Shown here: positions 1-15,395 of the stretch, one piece after another | How positions within the stretch are numbered: position 1 is the stretch's first letter | Layout of the letters: every line of letters begins with the position of its first letter | Assembly (NCBI RefSeq): GCF_921293095.1 | Contig: NC_060256.1 | Coordinates: 88,877,851-88,941,850 of the forward strand | Direction of reading: 5' to 3' | Source: Ischnura elegans | Taxonomy: Eukaryota; Arthropoda; Insecta; Odonata; Coenagrionidae | DNA length: 64,000 nucleotides | The notes under the pieces: generated by a model | The model's database searches: none | What the model saw: the letters and a program-made list of their open reading frames with translations, nothing else | Told to the model about the DNA's origin: nothing | Made by a program: the position numbers and the translations under genes

Positions 1-1849
1 CAATTAATGGTTATTTCTAACAAAACTATAAGGAATACCTTAAGACACATATTATTTGGATGGTGCATTTATAAAAATCCATATAATTTCAGTATTTTTG
101 GGTTTTTAAACATTCTTTAAACCCTTTTGTTTATGCATATATCAATATGTGCGTAAAAAATAGCATCTTTTCGTTTCGTCAATTAAAGGTTAATTCTTAC
201 AAAATTATATAGAATACCTTAGGACACGTATTATTAGGATGATGCATTTATTAAAATCCATACAATTTCAGTATTTTTGGGTTTTTAAACATTCTGTATT
301 TCCTTTTGTTTATGCATATTCCCATATGTGCGTATAAAGTAGCATCTTCTCGTATCGTCAATTTATGGTTAATTCTAAAAAACTATATAGAATATCTTAA
401 GACACATATTATTTGGATGATGAATTTATAAAAATATATATAATTTCAGAATTTTTGGGTTTTTTAACTTTCTCTAATTCCTTTTGATTATGCATACTCC
501 CATATGTGCGTAAAAAGTAGCATCTTCTCGTATCGTCGATTAATGGTTAATTCTAACAAAACTGTATACAATATCTTAGGATAAATATTATTTGGATGAT
601 GCATTTATAAAAATCCATACAATTTCAGTATTTTTGGTTTTTTAAACATTCTGTTATTCCTTTCGTTTATGCATACTCCCATATGTGCGTAAAAAGTAGC
701 ATCTTCTCGTATCGTCAATTAATGGTTAAATCTAACAAAACTATATAAAATACCTTAAGACACATATTATTTGGATGGTGCATTTATAAAAATCAATATA
801 ATTTCAGTATTTTTGTGTTTTTAAACATTCTGTTATTCCTTTTGTTTATGCATATTCCCATATGTGCGTAAAAAATAGCATCTTCTCGTATCGTCAATTA
901 AAGGTTAATTTTTACAAAACTATATAGAATATCTTAAGACACATATCATTTGGATGATGCATTTCTAAAAATCCATACAATTTCAGTATTTTAGGGTTTT
1001 AAAACATTCTGTAATTCCTTTTGTTAATGCACCCATCAATATGTGCGTAAAAAATAATATCTTCTCGTATCGTCAATTAAAGGTTAATACTTACAAAACT
1101 ATATAGAATACCTTAAGACACATATAATTTGATTGATGCATTTATTAAAATCCATGAAATTTCAGTATTAATGGGTTTTTAAACATACTGTATTTCCTTT
1201 TTTTATGCATATACCCATGTGTGCGTAAAAAGCAATATCTTCTCGTATCGTAAATTAAATGTTATTTCTTACAAAACTATAAAGAATACCTTAAGACACA
1301 TATTATTTGGATGATTCATTTATAAAAATCCATGTATTTCAGTATTTTTGGGTTTCTAAACATCCTGTTACTCCTTTTGTTTATGCAATTTCCCATATGT
1401 GCGTAAATAGTAGCATCTTCTCGTATCGTCAATTAAAGGTTAAATCTAACAAAACTATATAGAATACCTTAAGATACATATTATTTGGATGATGTATTTA
1501 TAAAAATCCATATAATTTCAGTATTTTTGGGTTTTTAAACATTCTGTAATTCCTTTTTTTATGCATATTCCCATATGTGCGTAAAAAGTGATATCTTCTC
1601 GTATCGTCAATTAAAGGTTAAATCTTACAAAATTATATAGAATACCTTAGGACACGTATTATTAGGATGATGCATTTTTTTTAAATCCATACATTTTCAG
1701 TATTTTTGGGTTTTTAAACATTCTGCATTTCCTTTTGTTTATGCATATTCCCATATGTGCGTATAAAGTAGCATCTTCTCGTATCGTCAATAAATGGTTA
1801 ATTCTAACAAAACTATATAGAATACCTTAAGACACATATTATTTGGATG
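1..1849. repeat. Satellite block A, first copy
   Basis: Bases 1-1849 match 6035-7885 nearly perfectly at an offset of 6034-6036 bp, about 34 monomers. The few differences are single-base changes and indels, for example an extra T near 7195. The two copies diverge abruptly just after the GACACATATTATTTGGATG block. Confidence 0.85.
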
Positions 1850-4800
1850 GTGCATTTATAAAAATCCATATAATTTCAGTATTTTTTGGTTTTTAAACAT
1901 TCAGTACTTCATTTTGTTTATGCATACATATGTGCGTAAAAAGTAGCATCTTCTCGTATCGTCAATTAATGGTTAAATCTAACAAAAATATATAGAATAC
2001 CTTATGACACAAATTATTTGGATGATGCAATTATAAAAATTCATACAATTTCAGTATTTTTGGGTTTTTAAACATTCTGTAATTCCTTTTGTTTATGCAT
2101 ATTCCCAATTAAAGGTTAATTCTTACAAAACTATATAGAATACCTTAAGACACATATTATTTGGTTAATGCATTTATTAAAATCCATATAATTTCAGTAT
2201 TTTTGGGTTTTTAAACATTCAGTACTTCCTTTTGTTTATGCATACATATGTGCGTAAAAAGTAGCATCTTCTCGTATCGTCAATTAATGGTTAATTCTAA
2301 CAAAACTATATAGAATACTTCATGATACATATTATTTGGTTGATGCATTTATAAAAATCCTTACAATTTCAGTTTTTTGGGTTTTTAAACATTCTGAAAT
2401 TCCTTTTGTTTATGCATATTCCCATATGTGCGTAAAAAGTAGCATTTTCTCGTTTCGTCAATTAATGGTTAATTCTAACAAAACTATATAGAATACCTTA
2501 AGACACATATTATTTGGATGGTGCTTTTAAAAAAACCATACAATATCAGTATTTTTGGGTTTATAAACATTCTGTAATTCCTTTTGTTTATGAATACTCC
2601 CATATGTGCGTAAAAAGTAGCATCTTCTCGTTTCGTCAATTGATGTTAATTCTAACAAAACTTTATAGAATACTTTGTGATACATATTATTTGGTTGATG
2701 CATTAATAAAAATCCTAACAATTTCAGTATTTTTGGGTTTTTAAACATTCTGTAATTCCTTTTGTTTATGCATTTTCCCATATGTGCGTAAAAAGTAGCA
2801 TCTTCTCGTATCCTCAATTAATGGTTAATTCTAACAAAACTATATTGCATACCTTAAAACACATATTATTTGGATGATGGATCTATAAAAATCCATGCAA
2901 ATTCTGTTTTTTTTTGGGTTTTTAAACATTCTATTATTCCTTTTGTTTATGCATATTCCCATATATGCGTAAAAAGTAGCATCTTCTCGTATCGTCAATT
3001 CAAGGTTAATACTTACAAAACTATATAGAATACCGTAGGACACATACTATTTGGATGATGCATTTATAAAAATCCATACAATTTCAGTATTTTTGGGTTT
3101 TTAAATATTCTTTAATTCCCTTTGTTTATGCATATTCCCATATATGCGTAAATAGTAGCATCTTCTCGTATCGTCTATTAAAGGTTAATTCTTACAAAAC
3201 TGTATAGAATACTTTATGACGCGTATTATTTCGATGATGCATTTATAAAAATCCTTACAATTTCAGTATTTTTGGGTTTTTAAACATTATGTAATTCCTT
3301 TTTTTTATGCATTTTCCCATATGTGCGTAAAAAGTAGCATCTTCTCGTATCGTCAATTGAAGGTTAATTCTTACAAAACTATATAGAATACCTAAGGACA
3401 CATATTATTTGGATGATGCATTAATAAAAATCCATACAATTTCAGTATTTTTGGGTTTTTAAACATTCTTTAATTCCCTTTGTTTATGCATATTCCCATA
3501 TGTGCGTAAAAAGTAGCATATTCTCGTATCGTCGATTAATGGTTAATTCTAACAAAACTGTATAGAATACCTTAGGATAAATACTATTTTGTTGATGCAT
3601 TATAAAAATCCGTACAATTTCAGTATTTTTGGGTTTTTAAACATTCTGTCATTCCTTTTGTTTATGCATATTCCCATTTTTGCTTAAATAGTAGCATCTT
3701 CTCGTATCGTCAATTAATGGTTAATTCTAACAAAACTATATAGAATACCTTAAGAACAATATTATTTGTATGGTGCATTTATAAAAATCCATACGATTTC
3801 AGTATTTTTGGGTTTTTAAACATCCTGTAATTCCTTTTGTTTATGCATATTCCCATGTGTGCGAAAAATGTAGCATCTTCGCGTATCGTCAATTAAAGGT
3901 TAATTCTTACAAAACTATATAGAATACCTTAAGACACATATTATTTGGATGATGCATTTATAAAAATCCATGCAATTTCAGTATATTTGGGTTTTTAAAC
4001 ATTCTGTAACTCCTTTTGTTTATGCATTTTCCCATATGGTCGTATAAAGAAGCATCTTCTCGTATCGTCGATTAATGGTTAATTCTAACAAAACTATATA
4101 GAATACCTTAAGACACATATTATTTGGATGATGCATTTATAAAAATCCATGCAATTTCAGTATATTTGGGTTTTTAAACATTCTGTAATTCCTTTTGTTT
4201 ATGCACATTCCCATATGTGCGTAAAAAGTAGCATCTTCTCGTATCGTCAATTAATGGTTAATTCTAAAAAAGCTATATAGGATACCTTAAGACACATATT
4301 ATTTGGATGATGTATTTATAAAAATCCATTCAATTTCAGGATTTTCTGGTTTTTAAACATTCATTTATTCCTCTTGTTTATGCATATTCACATATCAGCG
4401 TAAAAAGTAACATCTTCTCGTATCGTCAATTAATGGTTAATTCTAAAAAAACTATAAAGAATACCTTAAGACACATATTATTTGGATGATGCATTTATAA
4501 AAATCCATGCAATTTCAGTATTTTTGGGTTTCTAAACATTCTATAACTCCTTTTGTTTATGCATATTCCCATATGTGCGTATAAAGTAGCATCTTCTCGT
4601 ATCGTCATTCAATGGTTAATTCTAACAAAACTATATAGATCACCTTATGACACATGATTTGGATGATGCATTTATAAAAATCCACGCAATTTCAGTATAT
4701 TTGGGTTTTTAAACATACTGTAATTCCTTTTGTTTATGAATATTCCCTTATGTGCGTAAAAAGTGGCATCTTCTCGCATCGTCAATTAATGGGTAATTCA

Positions 4801-6034
4801 AACAAAACTATATAGAATACCTTAAGACACATATTATTTGGATGATGCATTTATAAAAATCTATACAATTTCATCATTTTTGGGTTTTCAAACATTCTGT
4901 AATTCCTTTCGTTTAAGCATACTCCCATATGTGCGTAAAAAGTAGCATCTTCTCGTATCGTCAATTAATAATTAATTCTAACAAAATTATATAGAATACC
5001 TTAAGACACATATTATTTGGATGATGTTTTTATAAAAATCCATGCAATTTCAGTATTTTCTGGTTTTTAAACATTCAGTTATTCCTTTTGTTTATGCATA
5101 TTCACATATCAACGTATATAGTAACATCTTCTCGTATCGTAAATTAATGGTTAATTCTAACAAAACTATATAGAATACCTTAAGACACATATTATTTGGA
5201 TGATGCATTTATAAAAATCCATGAAATTTCAGTATTAATGGGTTTCTAAACATTCTGTTACTCCTTTTGTTTATGCATATTCCCATATGTGCGTAAAAAG
5301 TAGCATCTTCTCGTTTCGTCAATTAATGGTTAATTCTAACAAATCTATATAGAATACCTTAAGACACATATTATTTGGATGATGCATTTATAAAAATCCA
5401 TGCAATTTCAGTATTTTTGGGTTTTTAAACATTTTGTAATTCCCTTCGTTTATGCATATTCCCATATGTGCGTAAAAAGTAGCATCTTCTCTTATCGTCA
5501 ATTAATGGTTAATTCCAAAAAAAATATAATGAATACCATAAGACACATATTTTTTGGATGATGCATTTATAAAAATCCATGCAATTTCAGTATTTTTGGG
5601 TTTCTAAACATCCTGTTACTCCTTTTGTTTATGCAATTTCCCATATGTGCGTATAAAGTAGCATTTTCTCGTATCGTCAATTAATTGTTAATTCAAACAA
5701 AACTATATAGAATACCTTAAGACACATATTATTTGGATGATGCATTTATAAAAATCCATGCAATTTCAGTATTTTTGGGTTTCTAAACATCCTGTTACTC
5801 CTTTTGTTTATGCAATTTCCCATATATCCGTAAAAATTAGCATCTTCCCGTTTCCTCAATTAATGGTTAATTTTAACAAAACTATATAGAATACCTTAAG
5901 ACACATATTATTTGGATGGTTCATTAATAATAATTCTTACAATTTCAGTATTTTTTAGTTTTTAAACATTCTGTAATTCCTTTTGTTTATGCATATTCCC
6001 ATATGTGCGTAAATAGTAGCATCTTCTCGTACGT

Positions 6035-7885
6035 CAATTAATGGTTATTTCTAACAAAACTATAAGGAATACCTTAAGACACATATTATTTGGATGGTGC
6101 ATTTATAAAAATCCATATAATTTCAGTATTTTTGGGTTTTTAAACATTCTTTAAACCCTTTTGTTTATGCATATATCAATATGTGCGTAAAAAATAGCAT
6201 CTTTTCGTTTCGTCAATTAAAGGTTAATTCTTACAAAATTATATAGAATACCTTAGGACACGTATTATTAGGATGATGCATTTATTAAAATCCATACAAT
6301 TTCAGTATTTTTGGGTTTTTAAACATTCTGTATTTCCTTTTGTTTATGCATATTCCCATATGTGCGTATAAAGTAGCATCTTCTCGTATCGTCAATTTAT
6401 GGTTAATTCTAAAAAACTATATAGAATATCTTAAGACACATATTATTTGGATGATGAATTTATAAAAATATATATAATTTCAGAATTTTTGGGTTTTTAA
6501 ACTTTCTCTAATTCCTTTTGATTATGCATACTCCCATATGTGCGTAAAAAGTAGCATCTTCTCGTATCGTCGATTAATGGTTAATTCTAACAAAACTGTA
6601 TACAATATCTTAGGATAAATATTATTTGGATGATGCATTTATAAAAATCCATACAATTTCAGTATTTTTGGTTTTTTAAACATTCTGTTATTCCTTTCGT
6701 TTATGCATACTCCCATATGTGCGTAAAAAGTAGCATCTTCTCGTATCGTCAATTAATGGTTAAATCTAACAAAACTATATAAAATACCTTAAGACACATA
6801 TTATTTGGATGGTGCATTTATAAAAATCAATATAATTTCAGTATTTTTGTGTTTTTAAACATTCTGTTATTCCTTTTGTTTATGCATATTCCCATATGTG
6901 CGTAAAAAATAGCATCTTCTCGTATCGTCAATTAAAGGTTAATTTTTACAAAACTATATAGAATATCTTAAGACACATATCATTTGAATGATGCATTTCT
7001 AAAAATCCATACAATTTCAGTATTTTAGGGTTTTAAAACATTCTGTAATTCCTTTTGTTAATGCACCCATCAATATGTGCGTAAAAAATAATATCTTCTC
7101 GTATCGTCAATTAAAGGTTAATACTTACAAAACTATATAGAATACCTTAAGACACATATAATTTGATTGATGCATTTATTAAAATCCATGAAATTTTCAG
7201 TATTAATGGGTTTATAAACATACTGTATTTCCTTTTTTTATGCATATACCCATGTGTGCGTAAAAGCAATATCTTCTCGGTATCGTAAATTAAATGTTAT
7301 TTCTTACAAAACTATAAAGAATACCTTAAGGACACATATTATTTGGATGATTCATTTATAAAAATCCATGTATTTCAGTATTTTTGGGTTTCTAAACATC
7401 CTGTTACTCCTTTTGTTTATGCAATTTCCCATATGTGCGTAAATAGTAGCATCTTCTCGTATCGTCAATTAAAGGTTAAATCTAACAAAACTATATAGAA
7501 TACCTTAAGATACATATTATTTGGATGATGTATTTATAAAAATCCATATAATTTCAGTATTTTTGGGTTTTTAAACATTCTGTAATTCCTTTTTTTTATG
7601 CATATTCCCATATGTGCGTAAAAAGTGATATCTTCTCGTATCGTCAATTAAAGGTTAAATCTACAAAATTATATAGAATACCTTAGGACACGTATTATTA
7701 GGATGATGCATTTTTTTTAAATCCATACATTTTCAGTATTTTTGGGTTTTTAAACATTCTGCATTTCCTTTTGTTTATGCATATTCCCATATGTGCGTAT
7801 AAAGTAGCATCTTCTCGTATCGTCAATAAATGGTTAATTCTAACAAAACTATATAGAATACCTTAAGACACATATTATTTGGATG
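6035..7885. repeat. Satellite block A, second copy
   Basis: Near-identical copy of 1-1849, including the rare ACTATAAGGAATACC variant at its start. At its right end it is joined to monomers resembling 420-720 instead of the 1850-3930 block, so this is a recombination junction inside the array. The block B sequence resumes only at about 8890. Confidence 0.85.
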
Positions 7886-8700
7886 ATGAATTGATAAAAA
7901 TATATATAATTTCAGAATTTTTGGGTTTTTAAACATTCTCTAATTCCTTTTGATTATGCATACTCCCATATGTGCGTAAAAAGTAGCATCTTCTCGTATC
8001 GTCGATTAATAGTTAATTCTAACAAAACTGTATACAATATCTTAGGATAAATATTTTTTAGATGATGCATTTATTAAAATCCATACAATTTCAGTATTTT
8101 TGGTTTTTAAAACATTCTGTTATTCCTTTCGTTTATGCATACTCCCATATGTGCGTAAAAAGTAGCATCTTCTCGTATCGTCAATTAATGGTTAATTCTA
8201 ACAAAACTATATAGAATACCTTAAGACACATATTATTTGGATGATGAATTTATAAAAATAATAATATATAAATTTCAGTATTTTTGGGTTTTTAAACATT
8301 TTGTAATTCCTTTTGTTTATGCATACTCCCATATGTGCGTAAAAAGTAGCATCTTCTCGTATCGTCGATTAATGGTTAATTCTAACAAAACTACATAGAA
8401 TACCTTATGACACATATTATTTGGATGATGCATTTATAAAAATATATATAATTTCAGTATTTTTGGGTTTTAAAACATTCTTCAATTTCTTTTGTTTATG
8501 CATATTCCCATATGTGCGTAAATAGTAGCATCTTCTCGTATCGTCAATTAATGGTTAATTCTAACAAAACTATATAGATCACCTTATGACACATGATTTG
8601 GATGATGCATTTATAAAAATCCATGAAATTTCAGTATTTTTTGGTTTTTAAACATTCTGTAATTCCTCTTGTTTATGCATACTCCCATATGTGCGTAAAA

Positions 8701-11700
8701 AGTAGCATCTTCTCGTATCGTCGATTAATGGTTAATATTAACAAAACTGTATACAATATCTTAGGATAAATATTATTTGGATGATGCATTTATTAAAATC
8801 CATACAATTTCATTATTTTTGGTTTTTTAATCATTCTGTTATTCCTTTCGTTTATGCATACTCCCATATGTGCGTAAAAAGTAGCATCTTCTCGTATCGT
8901 CAATTAATGGTTAATTCTAACAAAACTATATAGAATACCTTAAGACACATATTATTTGGATGGTGCATTATAAAATCCATATAATTTCAGTATTTTTTGG
9001 TTTTTAAACATTCAGTACTTCATTTTGTTTATGCATACATATGTGCGTAAAAAGTAGCATCTTCTCGTATCGTCAATTAATGGTTAAATCTAACAAAATA
9101 TATAGAATACCTTATGACACAAATTATTTGGATGATGCAATTATAAAAATTCATACAATTTCAGTATTTTTGGGTTTTTTAAACATTCTGTAATTCCTTT
9201 TGTTTATGCATATTCCCAATTAAAGGTTAATTCTTACAAAACTATATAGAATACCTTAAGACACATATTATTTGGTTAATGCATTTATTAAAATCCATAT
9301 AATTTCAGTATTTTTGGGTTTTTAAACATTCAGTACTTCTTTTGTTTATGCATACATATGTGCGTAAAAAGTAGCATCTTCTCGTATCGTCAATTAATGG
9401 TTAATTCTAACAAAACTATATAGAATACTTCATGATACATATTATTTGGTTGATGCATTTATAAAAATCCTTACAATTTCAGTTTTTGGGTTTTTTAAAC
9501 ATTTCTGAAATTCTTTTGTTTATGCATATTCCCATATGTGCGTAAAAAGTAGCATTTTCTCGTTTCGTCAATTAATGGTTAATTCTAACAAAACTATATA
9601 GAATACCTTAGACACATATTATTTGGATGGTGCTTTAAAAAAACCATACAATATCAGTATTTTTGGGTTTATAAACATTCTGTAATTCCTTTTGTTTATG
9701 AATACTCCCATATGTGCGTAAAAAGTAGCATCTTCTCGTTTCGTCAATTGATGTTAATTCTAACAAAACTTTATAGAATACTTTGTGATACATATTATTT
9801 GGTTGATGCATTAATAAAAATCCTAACAATTTCAGTATTTTTGGGTTTTTAACATTCTGTAATTCCTTTTGTTTATGCATTTTCCCATATGTGCGTAAAA
9901 AGTAGCATCTTCTCGTATCGTCAATTAATGGTTAATTCTAACAAAACTATATTGCATACCTTAAAACACATATTATTTGGATGATGGATCTATAAAAAAT
10001 CCATGCAAATTCTGTTTTTTTTTGGGTTTTTAAACATTCTATTATTCCTTTTGTTTATGCATATTCCCATATATGCGTAAAAAGTAGCATCTTCTCGTAT
10101 CGTCAATCAAGGTTAATACTTACAAAACTATATAGAATACCGTAGGACACATACTATTTGGATGATGCATTTATAAAAATCCATACAATTTCAGTATTTT
10201 TGGGTTTTTAAATATTCTTTAATTCCCTTTGTTTATGCATATTCCCATATATGCGTAAATAGTAGCATCTTCTCGTATCGTCTATTAAAGGTTAATTCTT
10301 ACAAAACTGTATAGAATACTTTATGACGCGTACTTTTTGGTGATGCATTTATAAAAATCCTTACAATTTCAGTATTTTTGGGTTTTTAAACATTATGTAA
10401 TTCCTTTTTTTTATGCATTTTCCCATATGTGCGTAAAAAGTAGCATCTTCTCGTATCGTCAATTGAAGGTTAATTCTTACAAAACTATATAGAATACCTA
10501 AGGACACATATTATTTGGATGATGCATTAATAAAAATCCATACAATTTCAGTATTTTTGGGTTTTTAAACATTCTTTAATTCCCTTTGTTTATGCATATT
10601 CCCATATGTGCGTAAAAAGTAGCATATTCTCGTATCGTCGATTAATGGTTAATTCTAACAAAACTGTATAGAATACCTTAGGATAAATACTATTTTGTTG
10701 ATGCATTATAAAAAATCCGTACAATTTCAGTATTTTTGGGTTTTTAAACATTCTGTCATTCCTTTTGTTTATGCATATTCCCATTTTTGCTTAAATAGTA
10801 GCATCTTCTCGTATCGTCAATTAATGGTTAATTCTAACAAAACTATATAGAATACCTTAAGAACAATATTATTTGTATGGTGCATTTATAAAAATCCATA
10901 CGATTTCAGTATTTTTGGGTTTTTAAACATCCTGTAATTCCTTTTGTTTATGCATATTCCCATGTGTGCGAAAAATGTAGCATCTTCGCGTATCGTCAAT
11001 TAAAGGTTAATTCTTACAAAACTATATAGAATACCTTATAACATATATTATTTGGATGATGCATCTATAAAAATCCATGCAAATTCAGTTTTTTAAGGTT
11101 TTTAAACATTCTGTTGTTCCTTTTGTTTATGCATACTCCAATATGTGCGTTAAAAGTAGCATATTCTCGTATCGTCGATTAATGGTTAATTCTAACAAAA
11201 CTGTATAGAATACCTTAGGATAAATATTATTTTGATGATGCATTTATAAAAATCCGTACATTTTCAGTATTTTTGGGTTTTTAAACATTCTGTCATTCCT
11301 TTTGTTTATGCATACTCCCATTTTTGCTTAAAGAGTAGCATCTTCTCGTATCGTCAATTAATGGTTAATTCTAACAAAACTATATAGAATACCTTAAGAA
11401 CAATATTATTTGTATGGTGCATTTATAAAAATCCATACGATTTCAGTATTTTTGGGTTTTTTAACATTCTTAAAATTCCCTTTGTTTATGCATATTCCCA
11501 TGTGTGCGTTAAAAGTAGCATCTTCTCGTATCGTCAATTAAAGGTTAATTCTTACAAAACTATATAGAATACCTTAGGATAAATATTATTTGGATGATGC
11601 ATTTATAAAAATCCATTCAATTTCAGTATATTTGGGTTTTTAAACATTCTGTAATTCTTTTGTTTATGCATATTCCCGTATGTGCGTAAAAAGGTGCATC

Positions 11701-12047
11701 TTCTCGTATCGTCAATTAATGGTTATTTCTAACAAAACTATATAGAATACCTTAAAACACATATTATTTGGATGACGCATCTATAAAAATCCATGAAAAT
11801 TTAGTTTTTTTGGGTTTTTAAACATTCTGTTATTCCTTTTCTTTATGCATATTCCCATATGTGCGTAAAAAGTAGTATCTTCTCGTATCGTCAATTAAAG
11901 GTTAATTCTTACAAAACTATACAGAATACGTTAAGACACATATTATTTGATGATGCGTTTATAAAAGTCCATAAAATTTCAGTATTTTTGGGTTTTTAAA
12001 CATTGTGTAATTCCTTTTTTTATGCATATTCCCATATGTGCGTAAAA
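8701..12047. repeat. Higher-order satellite unit, copy 1 (~3.35 kb, 19 monomers)
   Basis: This block is repeated almost base for base immediately downstream at 12048-15395. The anchor GATTAATGGTTAATATTAAC is at 8723 and again at 12070, an offset of 3347. The offset drifts to about 3353 by 11.0 kb because of small indels. The unit contains a diagnostic short monomer at about 9217, where the segment between ATTCCC and AATTAAAGG is missing 36 bp. Nineteen 178-bp monomers minus 36 bp gives 3346 bp, which matches the observed period. Confidence 0.85.
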
Positions 12048-15000
12048 AGTAGCATCTTCTCGTATCGTCGATTAATGGTTAATATTAACAAAACTGTATA
12101 CAATATCTTAGGATAAATATTATTTGGATGATGCATTTATTAAAATCCATACAATTTCATTATTTTTGGTTTTTTAATCATTCTGTTATTCCTTTCGTTT
12201 ATGCATACTCCCATATGTGCGTAAAAAGTAGCATCTTCTCGTATCGTCAATTAATGGTTAATTCTAACAAAACTATATAGAATACCTTAAGACACATATT
12301 ATTTGGATGGTGCATTTATAAAAATCCATATAATTTCAGTATTTTTTGGTTTTTAAACATTCAGTACTTCATTTTGTTTATGCATACATATGTGCGTAAA
12401 AAGTAGCATCTTCTCGTATCGTCAATTAATGGTTAAATCTAACAAAAATATATAGAATACCTTATGACACAAATTATTTGGATGATGCAATTATAAAAAT
12501 TCATACAATTTCAGTATTTTTGGGTTTTTAAACATTCTGTAATTCCTTTTGTTTATGCATATTCCCAATTAAAGGTTAATTCTTACAAAACTATATAGAA
12601 TACCTTAAGACACATATTATTTGGTTAATGCATTTATTAAAATCCATATAATTTCAGTATTTTTGGGTTTTTAAACATTCAGTACTTCCTTTTGTTTATG
12701 CATACATATGTGCGTAAAAAGTAGCATCTTCTCGTATCGTCAATTAATGGTTAATTCTAACAAAACTATATAGAATACTTCATGATACATATTATTTGGT
12801 TGATGCATTTATAAAAATCCTTACAATTTCAGTTTTTTGGGTTTTTAAACATTCTGAAATTCCTTTTGTTTATGCATATTCCCATATGTGCGTAAAAAGT
12901 AGCATTTTCTCGTTTCGTCAATTAATGGTTAATTCTAACAAAACTATATAGAATACCTTAAGACACATATTATTTGGATGGTGCTTTTAAAAAAACCATA
13001 CAATATCAGTATTTTTGGGTTTATAAACATTCTGTAATTCCTTTTGTTTATGAATACTCCCATATGTGCGTAAAAAGTAGCATCTTCTCGTTTCGTCAAT
13101 TGATGTTAATTCTAACAAAACTTTATAGAATACTTTGTGATACATATTATTTGGTTGATGCATTAATAAAAATCCTAACAATTTCAGTATTTTTGGGTTT
13201 TTAAACATTCTGTAATTCCTTTTGTTTATGCATTTTCCCATATGTGCGTAAAAAGTAGCATCTTCTCGTATCCTCAATTAATGGTTAATTCTAACAAAAC
13301 TATATTGCATACCTTAAAACACATATTATTTGGATGATGGATCTATAAAAATCCATGCAAATTCTGTTTTTTTTTGGGTTTTTAAACATTCTATTATTCC
13401 TTTTGTTTATGCATATTCCCATATATGCGTAAAAAGTAGCATCTTCTCGTATCGTCAATTCAAGGTTAATACTTACAAAACTATATAGAATACCGTAGGA
13501 CACATACTATTTGGATGATGCATTTATAAAAATCCATACAATTTCAGTATTTTTGGGTTTTTAAATATTCTTTAATTCCCTTTGTTTATGCATATTCCCA
13601 TATATGCGTAAATAGTAGCATCTTCTCGTATCGTCTATTAAAGGTTAATTCTTACAAAACTGTATAGAATACTTTATGACGCGTATTATTTCGATGATGC
13701 ATTTATAAAAATCCTTACAATTTCAGTATTTTTGGGTTTTTAAACATTATGTAATTCCTTTTTTTTATGCATTTTCCCATATGTGCGTAAAAAGTAGCAT
13801 CTTCTCGTATCGTCAATTGAAGGTTAATTCTTACAAAACTATATAGAATACCTAAGGACACATATTATTTGGATGATGCATTAATAAAAATCCATACAAT
13901 TTCAGTATTTTTGGGTTTTTAAACATTCTTTAATTCCCTTTGTTTATGCATATTCCCATATGTGCGTAAAAAGTAGCATATTCTCGTATCGTCGATTAAT
14001 GGTTAATTCTAACAAAACTGTATAGAATACCTTAGGATAAATACTATTTTGTTGATGCATTATAAAAATCCGTACAATTTCAGTATTTTTGGGTTTTTAA
14101 ACATTCTGTCATTCCTTTTGTTTTTGCATATTCCCATTTTTGCTTAAATAGTAGCATCTTCTCGTATCGTCAATTAATGGTTAATTCTAACAAAACTATA
14201 TAGGATACCTTAAGAACAATATTATTTGTATGGTGCATTTATAAAAATCCATACGATTTCAGTATTTTTGGGTTTTTAAACATCCTGTAATTCCTTTTGT
14301 TTATGCATATTCCCATGTGTGCGAAAAATGTAGCATCTTCGCGTATCGTCAATTAAAGGTTAATTCTTACAAAACTATATAGAATACCTTATAACATATA
14401 TTATTTGGATGATGCATCTATAAAAATCCATGCAAATTCAGTTTTTTAAGGTTTTTAAACATTCTGTTGTTCCTTTTGTTTATGCATACTCCAATATGTG
14501 CGTTAAAAGTAGCATATTCTCGTATCGTCGATTAATGGTTAATTCTAACAAAACTGTATAGAATACCTTAGGATAAATATTATTTTGATGATGCATTTAT
14601 AAAAATCCGTACATTTTCAGTATTTTTGGGTTTTTAAACATTCTGTCATTCCTTTTGTTTATGCATACTCCCATTTTTGCTTAAAGAGTAGCATCTTCTC
14701 GTATCGTCAATTAATGATTAATTCTAACAAAACTATATAGAATACCTTAAGAACAATATTATTTGTATGGTGCATTTATAAAAATCCATACGATTTCAGT
14801 ATTTTTGGGTTTTTAAACATTCTTAAAATTCCCTTTGTTTATGCATATTCCCATGTGTGCGTTAAAAGTAGCATCTTCTCGTATCGTCAATTAAAGGTTA
14901 ATTCTTACAAAACTATATAGAATACCTTAGGATAAATATTATTTGGATGATGCATTTATAAAAATCCATTCAATTTCAGTATATTTGGGTTTTTAAACAT

Positions 15001-15395
15001 TCTGTAATTCTTTTGTTTATGCATATTCCCGTATGTGCGTAAAAAGGTGCATCTTCTCGTATCGTCAATTAATGGTTATTTCTAACAAAACTATATAGAA
15101 TACCTGATAACACATATTATTTGGATGACGCATCTATAAAAATCCATGAAAATTTAGTTTTTTTGGGTTTTTAAACATTCTGTTATTCCTTTTCTTTATG
15201 CATATTCCCATATGTGCGTAAAAAGTAGTATCTTCTCGTATCGTCAATTAAAGGTTAATTCTTACAAAACTATACAGAATACGTTAAGACACATATTATT
15301 TGATGATGCGTTTATAAAAGTCCATAAAATTTCAGTATTTTTGGGTTTTTAAACATTGTGTAATTCCTTTTTTTATGCATATTCCCATATGTGCG
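12048..15395. repeat. Higher-order satellite unit, copy 2 (~3.35 kb)
   Basis: Tandem copy of the preceding unit. It shares the same order of variant monomers, the same 36-bp deletion monomer (at about 12567) and the GATTAATGGTTAATATTAAC variant. Homology ends at about 15395, where the sequence switches to a monomer variant reading AGATTATTACC. Its part from about 12250 to 13900 also matches 1790-3440 at a constant offset of 10460 bp, with almost no indels. Confidence 0.85.
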
